NCBI RefSeq assembly: GCF_008630535.1
Contig: NZ_VWPH01000006.1
Location: 1-64,000 of the forward strand
Reading direction: 5' to 3'
Source: Saccharopolyspora hirsuta
GTDB taxonomy: Bacteria; Actinomycetota; Actinomycetes; Mycobacteriales; Pseudonocardiaceae
DNA length: 64,000 nucleotides
Positions 34,747 through 44,170 of the stretch are shown here, in pieces. The notes under the pieces were generated by a model that was not told the DNA's origin, did not search any database, and saw only the letters and a program-made list of their open reading frames with translations. The stretch's first letter is position 1, and each line of letters begins with the position of its first letter. Made by a program: the position numbers and the translations under genes.

Positions 34747-35328
34747 ATGAGCGTCTTTCCGGAAGAGCCCGCGCTGATCGCACAGCGCCTGGCGAAGATG
34801 GCCTGGCAGTCGATCCTGGTGGTCGGGGTCTGCTCGCTGGTGGTGGGCGTGCTGGCGCTGGTGTGGCCCGCCGCGACGCTGATCGTGGTCGGCGTCCTGT
34901 TCGGCGTCTACCTGCTGGTCAGCGGGGTGCTGCAGATCGTCGCCGCGTTCGGCACGCACGCCTCGGTGGCCATCCGGGTGCTCGCGTTCGTCAGCGGTGC
35001 GCTGTCGATCCTGCTCGGGTTGCTGTGCTTCCGCGGCGAGATGCAGTCGATCCTGCTGCTGGGCCTGTGGATCGGGATCGGCTGGCTGTTCCGCGGCATC
35101 ACGGAGATCACCGCGTCGGTGGCGGACCGGGACAGGCCCGCGCGCGGCTGGCAGATCTTCCTCGGCGTCCTCACCGCGCTGGGCGGGGTGGTGCTGATCG
35201 TGTCGCCGCTGGCCTCGGTCGCGCTGCTGGTGCTGTTCGGCGGGATCTGGCTGCTGGTGGTGGGCGTCGTGGAGATCATCACCGCGTTCCGCATCCGCAG
35301 CGCGGCCAAGCGCGTCGCGAGCGGCTGA
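34747..35328 (+). CDS. HdeD/DUF308-family membrane protein
   Basis: 193 residues from ATG 34747 with six hydrophobic helices in the two-fold DUF308 pattern (SILVVGVCSLVVGVLALVWP; IVVGVLFGVYLLVSGVLQIVAAF; and the related IFLGVLTALGGVVLIVSP, LFGGIWLLVVGVVEIITAFRIR). The family is linked to acid or stress resistance in enterobacteria, but its role in actinobacteria is unknown. A strong terminator follows. Confidence 0.85.
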   Translation: MSVFPEEPALIAQRLAKMAWQSILVVGVCSLVVGVLALVWPAATLIVVGVLFGVYLLVSGVLQIVAAFGTHASVAIRVLAFVSGALSILLGLLCFRGEMQSILLLGLWIGIGWLFRGITEITASVADRDRPARGWQIFLGVLTALGGVVLIVSPLASVALLVLFGGIWLLVVGVVEIITAFRIRSAAKRVASG

Positions 35329-35379
35329 CCTCCGCCGTCCGGGCGTGCGAGCGGGGTGGGGTGCGCCCGGCCGGACGGA

Positions 35380-35425
35380 CGGGCCGGTGCGGTGGGCGGG
35401 GATGCCACCGCACCGGCCCGCTTTT
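35380..35425 (+). terminator. Rho-independent terminator
   Basis: A 16-bp perfect stem: CGGGCCGGTGCGGTGG (35380-35395) with CCACCGCACCGGCCCG (35405-35420), followed by CTTTTC. Confidence 0.92.
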
Positions 35426-35519
35426 CGTCGGAGCTCGCCGCGAGGATTTCCAGCGCGCCGTCGCGTCGCGGCGCGCCTAGCCTGCAATTGCCGAAAAACC
35501 GAGCAGAGGGGGACTTCCG

Positions 35520-35927
35520 GTGTCTTCTCGTCTCAACCCGTACATCAGCTTCGACGGCACGGCCCGCCAGGCGATGGAGTTCTACCAGCAGGTCTTCGGC
35601 GGGAACCTGCAGATCAGCACCTACGGCGACGCCGGGGCCACCGACGTGCCGGACGCCGACAAGGTGATGCACTCGATGCTGGAGACGGACCGCGGCTTCA
35701 CGCTGATGGCCTCCGACGTCCCGCCGGGCATGGAGCACCGCCCGGGCAACAACATCTCGGTGAGCGTCACCGGCGACGACGACGCGGAGCTGCGCGACTA
35801 CTGGGCGAAGCTCTCGGCGGACGGCGTCGTCGCGGTCCCGCTGGAGAAGCAGATGTGGGGCGACGTCTTCGGCATGTGCACGGACCGCTTCGGCATCACG
35901 TGGATGGTCGACATCAGCGGCGATTGA
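35520..35927 (+). CDS. VOC-superfamily (PhnB-like) protein
   Basis: 135 residues from GTG 35520 behind GAGGGGGA. Begins LNPYISFDGTARQAMEFYQQVFGGNLQ, the PhnB/glyoxalase-like opening. It continues with HSMLETDRGFTLMASDVPPG, NNISVSVTGDDDAELRDYWAKL and ends MWGDVFGMCTDRFGITWMVDIS. The fold is two beta-alpha-beta-beta-beta units; members bind metals or small molecules. No specific function assignable. The stop codon at 35925-35927 lies inside the left end of the adjacent repeat copy. Confidence 0.85.
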   Translation: MSSRLNPYISFDGTARQAMEFYQQVFGGNLQISTYGDAGATDVPDADKVMHSMLETDRGFTLMASDVPPGMEHRPGNNISVSVTGDDDAELRDYWAKLSADGVVAVPLEKQMWGDVFGMCTDRFGITWMVDISGD

Positions 35928-36217
35928 GGTTTCCAGGCTCGTTTTGCGTGGCGGTGCGGGTGGCGGAACCTCAGCGCCCGCCTGGCTGTGGGTGCCCTGG
36001 CTTATGTATGAGCCGATACAGGGCGTCAGGGCCGTCCTCGCCGGAAGGAACCCCAGAGGGGTGGGCACCGTGAACCCGCGGCGGTGCCGGTTGCGAGGGT
36101 GGGTTATGCGCCTGCGGCGCATGCGACACCTGCCGGTCGTCCTTCGCGGCTGCGGTCCACGGACGGGGATGAACAAGTTCAATGGAAATCAGACGTCCGA
36201 TTTCCATTGAAATCGCG
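35917..36217 (+). repeat. Full-length dispersed hairpin repeat, subtype 2
   Basis: Left end is fused to the VOC gene stop (GATTGAGGTTTCC). The inner stem is GCCCTGGC/GCGTCAGGGC with one wobble or mismatch. After GCCGTCCTCGCC it has the subtype-2 segment GGAAGGAACCCCAGAGGGGTG then GGCACCGTGAACCC in place of the CCAGGCGAACGCTGAG arm. GGGTGCCC of the left arm can pair with this GGGCACC, giving an alternative outer stem. Ends with the full nested palindrome. Confidence 0.85.
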
Positions 36218-36265
36218 GGGGGAACCGACCGGTGTCGGCGTGTCGGACGTCGACGCGCCGACGGT

Positions 36266-36563
36266 GCGCAACTTCCATGGAGGTTTTTCCAACCTCGTTC
36301 TGAGTGGGGGTGCGGGTGGCGGAACCTCAGCGCCCGCCTGGCTGTGGGTGCCCAACTTGATGTATGCCAATACACGGCAGTTGGGCCGTCCTCGCCAGGC
36401 GAACGCTGAGAACCCGCGGCGGTGCCGGTTGCGAGGGTGGGTTATGCGCCTGCGGCGCATGCGGCACCTGCCGACCGGTGCCGGTCGCCCTTCGCGGCTG
36501 CGGTCCACGGCCAGGATGAAAAAGGCTCATGGAAATCGGATCTTCGACTTCCATTGAAATCGT
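36266..36563 (+). repeat. Full-length dispersed hairpin repeat with compensated inner stem
   Basis: Tandem to the previous copy, about 50 bp apart. Inner arms CCCAACT (36351-36357) and AGTTGGG (36379-36385) replace CCCTGAC/GTCAGGG with pairing preserved. Outer arms CTCAGCG/CGCTGAG and CGCCTGG/CCAGGCG are intact. The right-end palindrome is degenerate (CTCATGGAAATCGGATCTTCGA). Confidence 0.88.
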
Positions 36564-36579
36564 GGACTCCCGGGGTCGG

Positions 36580-37563
36580 TCAGGAGCGGTCGCGGCGGCG
36601 GTAGGCGAGGCCCGCGGCGACGGCACCGGCGATGGCGCTCGCGCCGAGCATCGAGTTCAGGCCGATGCGGGCCGCCTTGCGGCCGGTGCGGAAGTCGCGG
36701 ACCTCCCAGCCGCGGGCGCGGGCGATGTCGCGCAGCCGCTGGTCCGGGTTCACCGCGACCGCGGTGCCCACCACCGACAGCATCGGGATGTCGTTGGCCG
36801 AGTCCGAGTACGCCGTGCAGCGGCGCAGGTCCAGGCCTTCGCTGGCGGCCAGCGCGCGGACCGCGTGCGCCTTGGCCCGGCCGTGCAGCATCTCGCCGAC
36901 CAGCCGCCCGGTGTAGACGCCGTTTGCGCTCTCCGCGACGGTGCCCAGCGCGCCGGTCAGGCCGAGGCGGCGCGCGATGATCTGCGCCAGCTCGACCGGC
37001 GTCGCGGTCACCAGCCAGACCCGCTGCCCGGCGTCCAGGTGCATCTGCGCCAGCGCCCGGGTGCCCGCCCAGATCCGGTCGGCCATCAGCTCGTCGTAGA
37101 TCTCCTCGCTGAGCTCCACCAGCTCGGAGACCTTGCGCCCGGCCACGAAGGACAGCGCCTGCTCGCGGCTGGCCTGCATGTCCTGGTGGTTCTCCCGGCC
37201 GCCGACCCGGAACTTCAGCTGCTGCCAGGCGAACCCGGCCAGGTCGGTGGCGGTGAGGAACTTGCGGGCGGCCAGTCCGCGGGCGAAGTGGAACAGCGAG
37301 GCGCCCATCATCATCGTGTTGTCCACGTCGAAGAACGCCGCCGCGGTGAGGTCGGGCGGGGTGGCCAGCGAGCCGTCCGGGCCGGGGGCCGCGGCCACGG
37401 CCGCTTCCGCCGAGGCGCGACCGGCCACCTTCGCGCTGTCGACCTGCGTGGTCAGGCCGCGCTGCTCCGCGCCATCGGCCGAGCCCTGACGTGTCGGCAC
37501 CGCCGCGCCTCCCTGGGGGTCCTCCGGAGTGTGAAGTTCCTGGTCTTGCCGACCCTGGGCCAT
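36580..37563 (-). CDS. HAD-IB family hydrolase (SerB1-like)
   Basis: 327 residues. A disordered N-terminal extension of about 70 residues precedes the HAD core: motif [14 protein letters not shown] near 76, motif [15 protein letters not shown] near 182, motif III Lys in HGRAKAHAV, and motif [13 protein letters not shown] near 250. The C-terminal 25 residues form a membrane anchor ([19 protein letters not shown]). It resembles phosphoserine-phosphatase-like HAD-IB enzymes such as Rv0505c. Physiological substrate unknown; serine synthesis is possible. Confidence 0.85.
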   Translation of the reverse strand: MAQGRQDQELHTPEDPQGGAAVPTRQGSADGAEQRGLTTQVDSAKVAGRASAEAAVAAAPGPDGSLATPPDLTAAAFFDVDNTMMMGASLFHFARGLAARKFLTATDLAGFAWQQLKFRVGGRENHQDMQASREQALSFVAGRKVSELVELSEEIYDELMADRIWAGTRALAQMHLDAGQRVWLVTATPVELAQIIARRLGLTGALGTVAESANGVYTGRLVGEMLHGRAKAHAVRALAASEGLDLRRCTAYSDSANDIPMLSVVGTAVAVNPDQRLRDIARARGWEVRDFRTGRKAARIGLNSMLGASAIAGAVAAGLAYRRRDRS

Positions 37564-37637
37564 CCGGCTCAGCAGACTCCTAGCTTAGAGCCTCCCGGCA
37601 ACCACCTTTGCGCACCTCCGGCGGGCGCGGCAACGCC

Positions 37638-38264
37638 TCAGCGGAGATCGTCCGGCAGCAGCTGCGCCAGACGGCGGATCGCCCGGTGCTGCAGGGCTTT
37701 GACGGCTCCTTCGTTGCGCTGCATCGCGGCCGCGGTCTCGGTCACCGACAGGCCCTGCAGGAACCGGAGCCGGATGCACTCGCGCTGGTCGGGGTTGAGC
37801 TGGCGGACGCAGCGCAGCAGCTCGTGGTGGGTGGCCTCGGTGAGCACGTGCTGCTCGGGGCCGAAGGACGCGCGGTGCGTCGGGAGGTTGTCGGTCCAGT
37901 CGGCGGTTGGGATTTCCAGCCGGTACCGGCTGGACTTGATGTGGTCCAGGATCAGGTTCTTGGCGATGGTGATGAACCAGGCCGCCACGTCGCGGCCCTG
38001 GTAGCTGATGGAGGCGATCCGGCGCAGGGCGCGCAGGAAGGTCTCGCTGGTGATGTCCTCGGCCAGGCAGTGGTCGCTGACCCGGAACAGCACGTAGCGG
38101 TAGACGGTCTGGGCGTACTCGTCGTAGAGGTGCCCGAAGGCGTCGTTGTCGCCCTGCTGCGCGGCGCTGACGTAGGCCCAGCTCCCCGACCTCGGGGCGA
38201 CCGGTTCGACGCGGCGGTGGGCGACTTCCGGGGCGGGGGGTGCGAGCGTGTTCGGGCTGCTCAT
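37638..38264 (-). CDS. bldN: BldN-like ECF RNA polymerase sigma factor
   Basis: 208 residues from ATG 38264, chosen for an AGGAGG box 9 nt upstream; the frame stays open another 64 codons to ATG 38456. Sigma-2 is FGHLYDEYAQTVYRYVLFRV...AEDITSETFLRALRRI, then GRDVAAWFITIAKNLILDHIKSSRYRLE. Sigma-4 is LNPDQRECIRLRFLQGLSVTETAAAMQRNEGAVKALQHRAIRRLAQLLPDD. Both halves closely resemble Streptomyces BldN, as does the position near rex and hemA. In Streptomyces BldN controls aerial-hypha surface proteins. No anti-sigma (RsbN-like) gene is adjacent. Confidence 0.87.
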   Translation of the reverse strand: MSSPNTLAPPAPEVAHRRVEPVAPRSGSWAYVSAAQQGDNDAFGHLYDEYAQTVYRYVLFRVSDHCLAEDITSETFLRALRRIASISYQGRDVAAWFITIAKNLILDHIKSSRYRLEIPTADWTDNLPTHRASFGPEQHVLTEATHHELLRCVRQLNPDQRECIRLRFLQGLSVTETAAAMQRNEGAVKALQHRAIRRLAQLLPDDLR

Positions 38265-38654
38265 CTCTTGCGACCTCCTGCCGTCGTTGGCGGACCGGTC
38301 CTGGTGCTCGACGGGACGCACCAGGTCCGGCGTCATGTCGCGGTGTCCTTCGGACACCCGCCTCCGGTCGCGGAGCGAGCAGTCGTTCGTGGCGGTGTCG
38401 GGGCGCTCGTTCGGGACTCCAGGTGCACCGGGGGCGTGGCGCTGGAGCAGCAGCATACGTGTTGTTACTCAGAAGTAGGTAGTGCAACGCGGTGATCGTG
38501 TCGTCACGCACCGTGCTCGCGAGGGCTTCCCGACGTCGTTCCGGGAGGTGATTTTGGACACTTGACCAGCGGGATTCCGGGCGCGGTCCGCGACCGGCGG
38601 CTCGGTACCGTGGAGCGCTGGGAACCGGCCCGAATTTCTCCCTGGAGCGGCGGT

Positions 38655-38891
38655 ATGCACCAAGTGACCGTGATGACCCGCGAGGGCTGCCACGCGTGCG
38701 AGGACGCGATCTCCGACGTGCGGCGGATCTGCGCTGAGCTCGACGTCGCGTGGTCCGCGGCGGACGTCGACGCCGACCCGGAGCTGCGGGCCGAGTACGG
38801 CGACCGGGTCCCGGTGATCTTGATCGATGGAGCCGAGCACGGCTTCTGGCGGGTCGAGGAGGACCGCTTCCGCCGCGCGCTGGCCGGCTGA
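38655..38891 (+). CDS. Glutaredoxin-like thiol protein
   Basis: 78 residues from ATG 38655. Thioredoxin-fold mini-protein with the redox motif GCHACED near residue 11 (CxxC), then DADPELRAEYGDRVPVILIDG with the cis-Pro (VPV). It matches the small glutaredoxin-like gene next to hemA in mycobacteria (Rv0508). Probably a dithiol reductase; the partner is unknown, though the redox sensor Rex is next door. Confidence 0.85.
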   Translation: MHQVTVMTREGCHACEDAISDVRRICAELDVAWSAADVDADPELRAEYGDRVPVILIDGAEHGFWRVEEDRFRRALAG

Positions 38892-39016
38892 CCGCGATCC
38901 GGCCCCGCGCGACGCCCGTCACGTGCCCCAGACCACGCGTTTTGGCACGTCGGGGGGCTATCGGCAATGATGGCGGGGAAGGTTTGCGCCTCCTGGCCAC
39001 TGCGACCGCGGCGACT

Positions 39017-39034
39017 TTGTGCATGCGTTCACAA
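39017..39034. promoter_or_regulatory. Rex operator (ROP) upstream of rex
   Basis: TTGTGCATGCGTTCACAA, differing at one position from TTGTGAA-N4-TTCACAA, the operator described for Streptomyces Rex. It lies 219 bp before the rex start, next to a TACGGT element that could be the -10 box. It supports NADH-sensitive autoregulation of the rex-hem operon. Confidence 0.85.
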
Positions 39035-39252
39035 GTGGTTACGGTGTAGGGGTCGGGCCGCCGGAATTCTCGGCGCGGATCAGCGGACCAGGTGCCGTCC
39101 GCGGCGCCGGGACGACGCCGCCGAGGAGCAGACCGGCCGGCGTCGGTGCTCCCCGCCTGCGGATGAAGTCGGGAAGTCGACGACCACGGCAGCCACCCGC
39201 GGCGGAGCGCGGGTGGACAGGTGAGCGAGCAGCAGGGCGAGGGAGATCCAGC

Positions 39253-40092
39253 GTGACGGCCCACGGAGCGGACGTGCAGGACGGAGACGGGCAGGCCGAG
39301 GCCGATTCCCGGATCGAGTCCAAGCAGTCGGTCGAGGTGCCCGCGGCCCGCGAGCGGGCCCGCGCGATCCCGGAAGCCGCCGTCGCCCGCCTGGCGGTCT
39401 ACCTGCGGGCCCTCTCCGGCCTGGCCGACCAGGACGTCACCACGGTCTCCAGCGACGAGCTGGCCGCCGCGGCGGGCGTGAACTCCGCGAAGCTCCGCAA
39501 GGACCTGTCCTACATCGGCTCCTACGGCACCCGCGGGGTCGGCTACGAGGTGTCGGTGCTGATCGGCCAGATCGAGCGCACCCTCGGCCTGACCCGCAAG
39601 CACAGCGTCGCGGTGGTCGGGATCGGCAACCTCGGCCACGCGCTGGCCAACTACGGCGGCTTCCCGAGCCGCGGCTTCCCGGTGTCGGCGCTGTTCGACC
39701 TGGACCCCGACCTGGTCGGCGTGCCGGTCGGCGGCATCCCGGTCAGCCACATCGACGACATCGTCGAGGTGTGCACCGACCGCGAGGTCACCATCGGCGT
39801 GATCGCCACGCCCGCGCAGGGCGCCCAGGAGGTCTGCGACCGTTTGGTCGCCGGGGGCGTTACGTGCATCCTGAACTTCGCGCCCGTCGTGCTGCAGGTC
39901 CCCGAGGACGTCGAGGTGCGCAAGGTCGACCTGGCGGTGGAGATGCAGATCTTGTCCTTCCACGTGGCCCGGCGCCAGCAGGAAGCCGCAGCGCAGTCCG
40001 ATGTGGACGGTGCGGACCTGGGGCCGCCGGGTACCGGCGAACAGGTGCCAGGCGAGGTCGAATCGGCGAACAGGATGGTGGAACGGCTGTGA
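39253..40092 (+). CDS. rex: Redox-sensing transcriptional repressor Rex
   Basis: 279 residues from GTG 39253 behind GGAGATCC. A disordered acidic N-terminus (about 40 residues) precedes the winged helix ([53 protein letters not shown]). The Rossmann NADH domain is [24 protein letters not shown] near residue 117, and the C-terminal swapped helix is [17 protein letters not shown]. It releases DNA when NADH rises. The stop overlaps the hemA GTG. Synteny with hemA/C/D is as in Streptomyces. Confidence 0.95.
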   Translation: MTAHGADVQDGDGQAEADSRIESKQSVEVPAARERARAIPEAAVARLAVYLRALSGLADQDVTTVSSDELAAAAGVNSAKLRKDLSYIGSYGTRGVGYEVSVLIGQIERTLGLTRKHSVAVVGIGNLGHALANYGGFPSRGFPVSALFDLDPDLVGVPVGGIPVSHIDDIVEVCTDREVTIGVIATPAQGAQEVCDRLVAGGVTCILNFAPVVLQVPEDVEVRKVDLAVEMQILSFHVARRQQEAAAQSDVDGADLGPPGTGEQVPGEVESANRMVERL

Positions 40093-41471
40093 ACCTGCTC
40101 ACCGTCGGGATTTCCCACCGCAGCGCCCCGGTCCGGGTGCTGGAGCGGGTCTCGATCAGCGGCGACGAAGTCCGCAAGGTGCTCGACGAACTGCTGCAGC
40201 AGGACCACGTGTGCGAGGCGTTCGTGATCTCGACCTGCAACCGGGTCGAGGTGTACGCGATCGCGGAGACCTTCCACGGCGGCCTGGACGACGTCAGCTC
40301 GGTGCTGACCCGGCACGCCGGTGCGGACTTCCGCGAGCTGGCCGACCACCTCTACGTCTACTACGCGGGCGCCGCCGTCGAGCACCTGTTCTCGGTGGCC
40401 GCCGGGCTGGACTCGATGGTCGTCGGCGAGGCGCAGATCCTCGGCCAGCTGCGGCAGGCCTACGGCACCGCGGACGAGAACGGCACCGTCGGCAAGACGC
40501 TGCACGAGCTGGCCCAGCAGGCGCTGCGCGTCGGCAAGCGTGTGCACAGCGAGACCGGCATCGACGCTGAAGGCGCGTCGGTGGTCTCCGAGGCGCTCGC
40601 GGACGCCGAGGTGGCGCTGGACGGCTTGGCCGGGCGCAGCGCGCTGATCGTCGGCGCGGGCTCGATGGGCGGTCTGGCCGCCGCGCAGCTCAAGCGCGTC
40701 GGCATCGGCGAGGTCGTGATCGCCAACCGCACCCCCGCCAACGGGCAGCGGCTGGCCGAATCGCTGCGCGCCGACGGCGTCGACGCGCGCACCGCGGACC
40801 TCAGCGACCTCTCCGGCGCGATCGCCGCCGCCGACCTGGTAGTGGCCTGCACCGGTGCGATCGGCGCCGTGGTCACCTCGGACGTGGTCGCCGCGGCGCT
40901 GGCCGAGCGCGACGGCCGACCGCTGCTGTGCTGCGACCTCGGGCTGCCCCGCGACATCGACGCCGACGTGGCCGAGCTGCCCGGCGTCACCGTCGTCGAC
41001 CTGGAGAGCCTGCAGCAGCGGCTCTCCGACCGGCAGGGCGGCAACGAGTCCGAGCGCGCCGCCCAGATCGTCGCCGAGGAGCTGCGCGGCTACCTGGCCG
41101 CGCAGCGCTCGGCCGAGGTGACCCCGACCGTGACCGCGCTGCGCAAGCGCGCCGCCGAGGTGGTGGACAGCGAGCTGCTGCGGCTCGACTCGCGCCTGCC
41201 CGAGCTCGACGGCGACGTGCGCGACGAGCTGGCGCGCACCGTCCGCCGCGTGGTGGACAAGCTGCTGCACGCCCCCACGGTGCGGGTCAAGCAACTGGCG
41301 TCGGTGCCGGGCGGAGCCGGGTACGCCGACGCGCTCCGAGAGCTCTTCGAACTCGATCCGCAGACCACCGCGGTGCTCGGTGCCCCGCAGGCCGAGGACG
41401 GCCTGCCCGGGACCACCGTCGCCCAGGCCCGCAAGCGCGATCGAGCTGCACAAGACGGGGAGGACCGTTGA
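40089..41471 (+). CDS. hemA: Glutamyl-tRNA reductase HemA
   Basis: 460 residues from GTG 40089 overlapping rex. Catalytic domain with nucleophile Cys 50 ([12 protein letters not shown]) and [12 protein letters not shown] near 107. NADPH domain with [20 protein letters not shown] near 185. Dimerisation domain [16 protein letters not shown]...[22 protein letters not shown] near 350-405. It reduces glutamyl-tRNA to glutamate-1-semialdehyde, the first committed step of C5 tetrapyrrole synthesis. HemL at 49354 takes the next step. Confidence 0.95.
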   Translation: MNLLTVGISHRSAPVRVLERVSISGDEVRKVLDELLQQDHVCEAFVISTCNRVEVYAIAETFHGGLDDVSSVLTRHAGADFRELADHLYVYYAGAAVEHLFSVAAGLDSMVVGEAQILGQLRQAYGTADENGTVGKTLHELAQQALRVGKRVHSETGIDAEGASVVSEALADAEVALDGLAGRSALIVGAGSMGGLAAAQLKRVGIGEVVIANRTPANGQRLAESLRADGVDARTADLSDLSGAIAAADLVVACTGAIGAVVTSDVVAAALAERDGRPLLCCDLGLPRDIDADVAELPGVTVVDLESLQQRLSDRQGGNESERAAQIVAEELRGYLAAQRSAEVTPTVTALRKRAAEVVDSELLRLDSRLPELDGDVRDELARTVRRVVDKLLHAPTVRVKQLASVPGGAGYADALRELFELDPQTTAVLGAPQAEDGLPGTTVAQARKRDRAAQDGEDR

Positions 41472-42403
41472 ACAAGACCCTCCGCATCGGCACCCGCGGC
41501 AGCGCCCTGGCGATGGCGCAGAGCACGTGGGTCGCCGAACAGCTGGAGCAGGCGGGTTACCCGACCGAGCTGGTCACCGTGAAGACCCCCGGCGACCTCT
41601 CGATGGCGCCGATCGCCGAGATCGGCGTGGGCGTGTTCACCTCGGCGCTGCGCGAGGCGCTGGCCAACGGCGAGGTGGACGTCGCGGTGCACTCCTTCAA
41701 AGACCTGCCGACCGAACCGGACCCCCGGTTGTCGCTGGCCGCCGTCCCGGTCCGGGAGGACCCGCGGGACGCGCTGGTGGCGCGGGACGGTCTGACGCTC
41801 GGCGAACTGCCCCCGGGCTCCGTAGTGGGCACCGGTTCGCCGCGCCGCGCCAGCCAGCTCCGGGCCCTGGGCCTGGGGCTGGAGGTGCGCAGCATCCGCG
41901 GCAATGTGGACACCCGCCTGCGCAAGGTGACCGACGGCGAGCTGGACGCCGTCGTCCTCGCCCGCGCCGGGCTGGCCCGCGTGGGTCGGCTCGAGGTGAT
42001 CACGGAAACGCTCGATCCACTGCAGATGCTGCCCGCGCCCGCCCAGGGCGCGCTCGCAGTGGAATGCCGCGTCGACGACGTGGACACCGAGCACCTGCTG
42101 CAGTCCGTTCTGGACGATCAGGCCAGCCGCGCCGCGGCGGCCGCCGAGCGCGCCATGCTGAACGCGCTCGAAGCGGGCTGTAGCGCGCCGGTCGGCGCGC
42201 TGGCCGAAGTGGTGGAGGACCTCGACGAGGACGGGCGCGTGGCGCTGCGGCTGTCCCTGCGCGGGGTGGTGGCGGCCGACGACTCCCGTCTGGTCCGCGC
42301 CTCCATCACTGGTGAGACGACCGCCGCTGACCAGCTGGGCCGCGAACTGGCCGCTCAGCTGATCGAAGCCCGGACCGCACTGCTCAGCGGTCCCGGGCAG
42401 TAG
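41468..42403 (+). CDS. hemC: Porphobilinogen deaminase HemC
   Basis: 311 residues. It starts at TTG 41468 (TTGA overlap with the hemA stop), the only start giving the full N-terminus [14 protein letters not shown]. Substrate-loop residues are [10 protein letters not shown] near 76. The dipyrromethane cofactor Cys is residue 238 ([14 protein letters not shown]). It polymerises four porphobilinogens to hydroxymethylbilane. Member of the rex-hemA-hemC-hemD operon. Confidence 0.94.
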   Translation: MNKTLRIGTRGSALAMAQSTWVAEQLEQAGYPTELVTVKTPGDLSMAPIAEIGVGVFTSALREALANGEVDVAVHSFKDLPTEPDPRLSLAAVPVREDPRDALVARDGLTLGELPPGSVVGTGSPRRASQLRALGLGLEVRSIRGNVDTRLRKVTDGELDAVVLARAGLARVGRLEVITETLDPLQMLPAPAQGALAVECRVDDVDTEHLLQSVLDDQASRAAAAAERAMLNALEAGCSAPVGALAEVVEDLDEDGRVALRLSLRGVVAADDSRLVRASITGETTAADQLGRELAAQLIEARTALLSGPGQ

Positions 42404-42421
42404 TTGATGGGGAGTGCCCTG

Positions 42422-43954
42422 ATGACCCGAGCACGCAAGACCCCCGGACGGATCGCATTCGTGGGCTCCGGTCCCGGAGATGCCGGACTGCTCACCGTTC
42501 GGGCCCGGGACGCGATCACCCGCGCCGCGCTGCTGGTGACCGACCCGGACGTACCCGCCGACATCGTCGGCCTGGCCGCGGACGGCGCCGAGGTGCGCCC
42601 CGCCGTGGGCGACCCGGCGGACGTGGCCAAGGACCTGGCGAACGAGGCCGCGACCGGGCGCGGTGTGGTGCGCCTGATCGCCGGTGACCCGCTGACCGCC
42701 GACGCGGTGGTCCGCGAGGTCCAGGAGGTCGCCAAGACCGGTGCCGCCTTCGACGTGGTTCCCGGCGTCGCAGGTGGCAGCGCGGTCCCGGCGTACGCCG
42801 GTGTCGCGCTCGGCGCCGCGCACACCGAGGTGGACGTCCGCGGTGACGTGGACTGGGCGGCGCTGGCCGCCTCGCCCGGTGCGCTGGTGCTGCACACCAC
42901 CGGCAGCCACCTGGCCGAGGCCGCCTCGCGGCTGGTCGAGCACGGCAAGGCCGCGACCACGCCGGTCGCGGTGACCGCCTCCGGCACCACGGTGCAGCAG
43001 CGCACCATCGACACGACGCTGGCCTCGCTGGCCGCGGACGCCGGTGAGCTGCAGGGCCACCTGGTGGTGACCATCGGCGACGTCGTGTCCGAGCGCAGCA
43101 AGCTCTCCTGGTGGGAGTCCCGCGCCCTGTACGGCTGGAAGGTCCTGGTGCCGCGCACCAAGGAGCAGGCCGGTGTGATGAGCGAGCGCCTGTGGTCGCA
43201 CGGCGCCGTCTCGCACGAGGTGCCGACCATCTCCGTCGAGCCGCCGCGCAGCCCCGCGCAGATGGAGCGCGCGGTCAAGGGTCTGGTCGACGGCCGCTAC
43301 CAGTGGGTGGTGTTCACCTCGGCCAACGCCGTGAAGGCGGTGTGGGAGAAGTTCGGCGAGTTCGGCCTGGACGCGCGGGCCTTCTCCGGCGTGAAGATCG
43401 CCTGCGTCGGCGAGGCCACCGCGGAGCGGGTGCGCGCCTTCGGGATCATCCCGGAGCTGCTGCCCTCCGGTGACCAGTCCAGCGAGGGCCTGCTGCAGGA
43501 CTTCCCGCCGCACGACGACGTCCTGGACCCGGTGGACCGGGTCCTGCTGCCGCGCGCGGACATCGCGACCGAGACGCTGTCGGCCGGTCTGCGCGAGCGC
43601 GGCTGGGAGGTCGACGACGTGACGGCCTACCGCACGGTCCGCGCGGCCCCGCCGCCGGCCGAGACCCGCGAGATGATCAAGACGGGCGGTTTCGACGCGG
43701 TGTGCTTCACCTCGTCGTCGACGGTCCGCAACCTGGTCGGCATCGCGGGCAAGCCGCACGCCCGGACGCTGGTGGCCTGCATCGGCCCGAACACGGCGGA
43801 AACGGCCAAGGAGTTCGGCCTCCGAGTCGACGTCCAGCCGGAGGTCCCCCGCGTCGAGGACCTGGTGGACGCCCTCGCCGAGCACGCGGCCCGCCTCCGC
43901 GCGGAAGGTGCCCTCCCGCCCCCGCGCAAGGCCAAGCGAGCCCGCCGCAGCTGA
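42422..43954 (+). CDS. hemD: Fused uroporphyrin-III C-methyltransferase / uroporphyrinogen-III synthase
   Basis: 510 residues from ATG 42422 (GGGGAG 7 nt upstream). Residues 10-240 form a SUMT-like domain with VGSGPGDAGLLTVRARDAI, VRLIAGDPLTADAVVREV and DVVPGVAGGSAVPAYAGVALG. The domain is recognisable, but its GDP motif lacks the usual FGRGGEE, so methylase activity is uncertain. Residues 245-500 form the HemD domain (GWKVLVPRTKEQAGVMSERLWSHGA, VVFTSANAVKAVWEKF, CFTSSSTVRNLVGI). HemD closes hydroxymethylbilane to uroporphyrinogen III. Fusion of this kind is usual in actinobacteria. The C-terminus is strongly basic. Confidence 0.93.
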   Translation: MTRARKTPGRIAFVGSGPGDAGLLTVRARDAITRAALLVTDPDVPADIVGLAADGAEVRPAVGDPADVAKDLANEAATGRGVVRLIAGDPLTADAVVREVQEVAKTGAAFDVVPGVAGGSAVPAYAGVALGAAHTEVDVRGDVDWAALAASPGALVLHTTGSHLAEAASRLVEHGKAATTPVAVTASGTTVQQRTIDTTLASLAADAGELQGHLVVTIGDVVSERSKLSWWESRALYGWKVLVPRTKEQAGVMSERLWSHGAVSHEVPTISVEPPRSPAQMERAVKGLVDGRYQWVVFTSANAVKAVWEKFGEFGLDARAFSGVKIACVGEATAERVRAFGIIPELLPSGDQSSEGLLQDFPPHDDVLDPVDRVLLPRADIATETLSAGLRERGWEVDDVTAYRTVRAAPPPAETREMIKTGGFDAVCFTSSSTVRNLVGIAGKPHARTLVACIGPNTAETAKEFGLRVDVQPEVPRVEDLVDALAEHAARLRAEGALPPPRKAKRARRS

Positions 43955-43958
43955 CGCA

Positions 43959-44010
43959 ACGCCCGAAGGGCGCCTCCCGACCCCGGTCGGAAGGCGCCCT
44001 TCGGGCGTTT
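43959..44010 (+). terminator. Rho-independent terminator of the rex-hem operon
   Basis: A very long stem: ACGCCCGAAGGGCGCCT-CCCGACC pairs with GGTCGG-AAGGCGCCCTTCGGGCGT around a 2-nt loop with one internal mismatch, then TTT. It ends the operon 4 bp after the hemD stop. Confidence 0.9.
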
Positions 44011-44170
44011 CCGGGGGACTTCACTCGGATTTGGTGCGTCAGATGCAGCACCAGCGCGGACGAGCACCTCCGGTGGGATCCGGGGTGGGCGGTGACCCTC
44101 CGGCGTCCGGTTCGTCGGGGTGGCTACGCTCGGGGTGTCACCCCCGTCGAGCTGCTTGGGGAGCTGCTGG

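Noticed and set aside
41090..43885. 931-residue minus-strand open frame under hemC/hemD
   Set aside because: Composition is typical of antisense GC-rich frames, with no motifs, and hemC and hemD on the plus strand are unmistakable.
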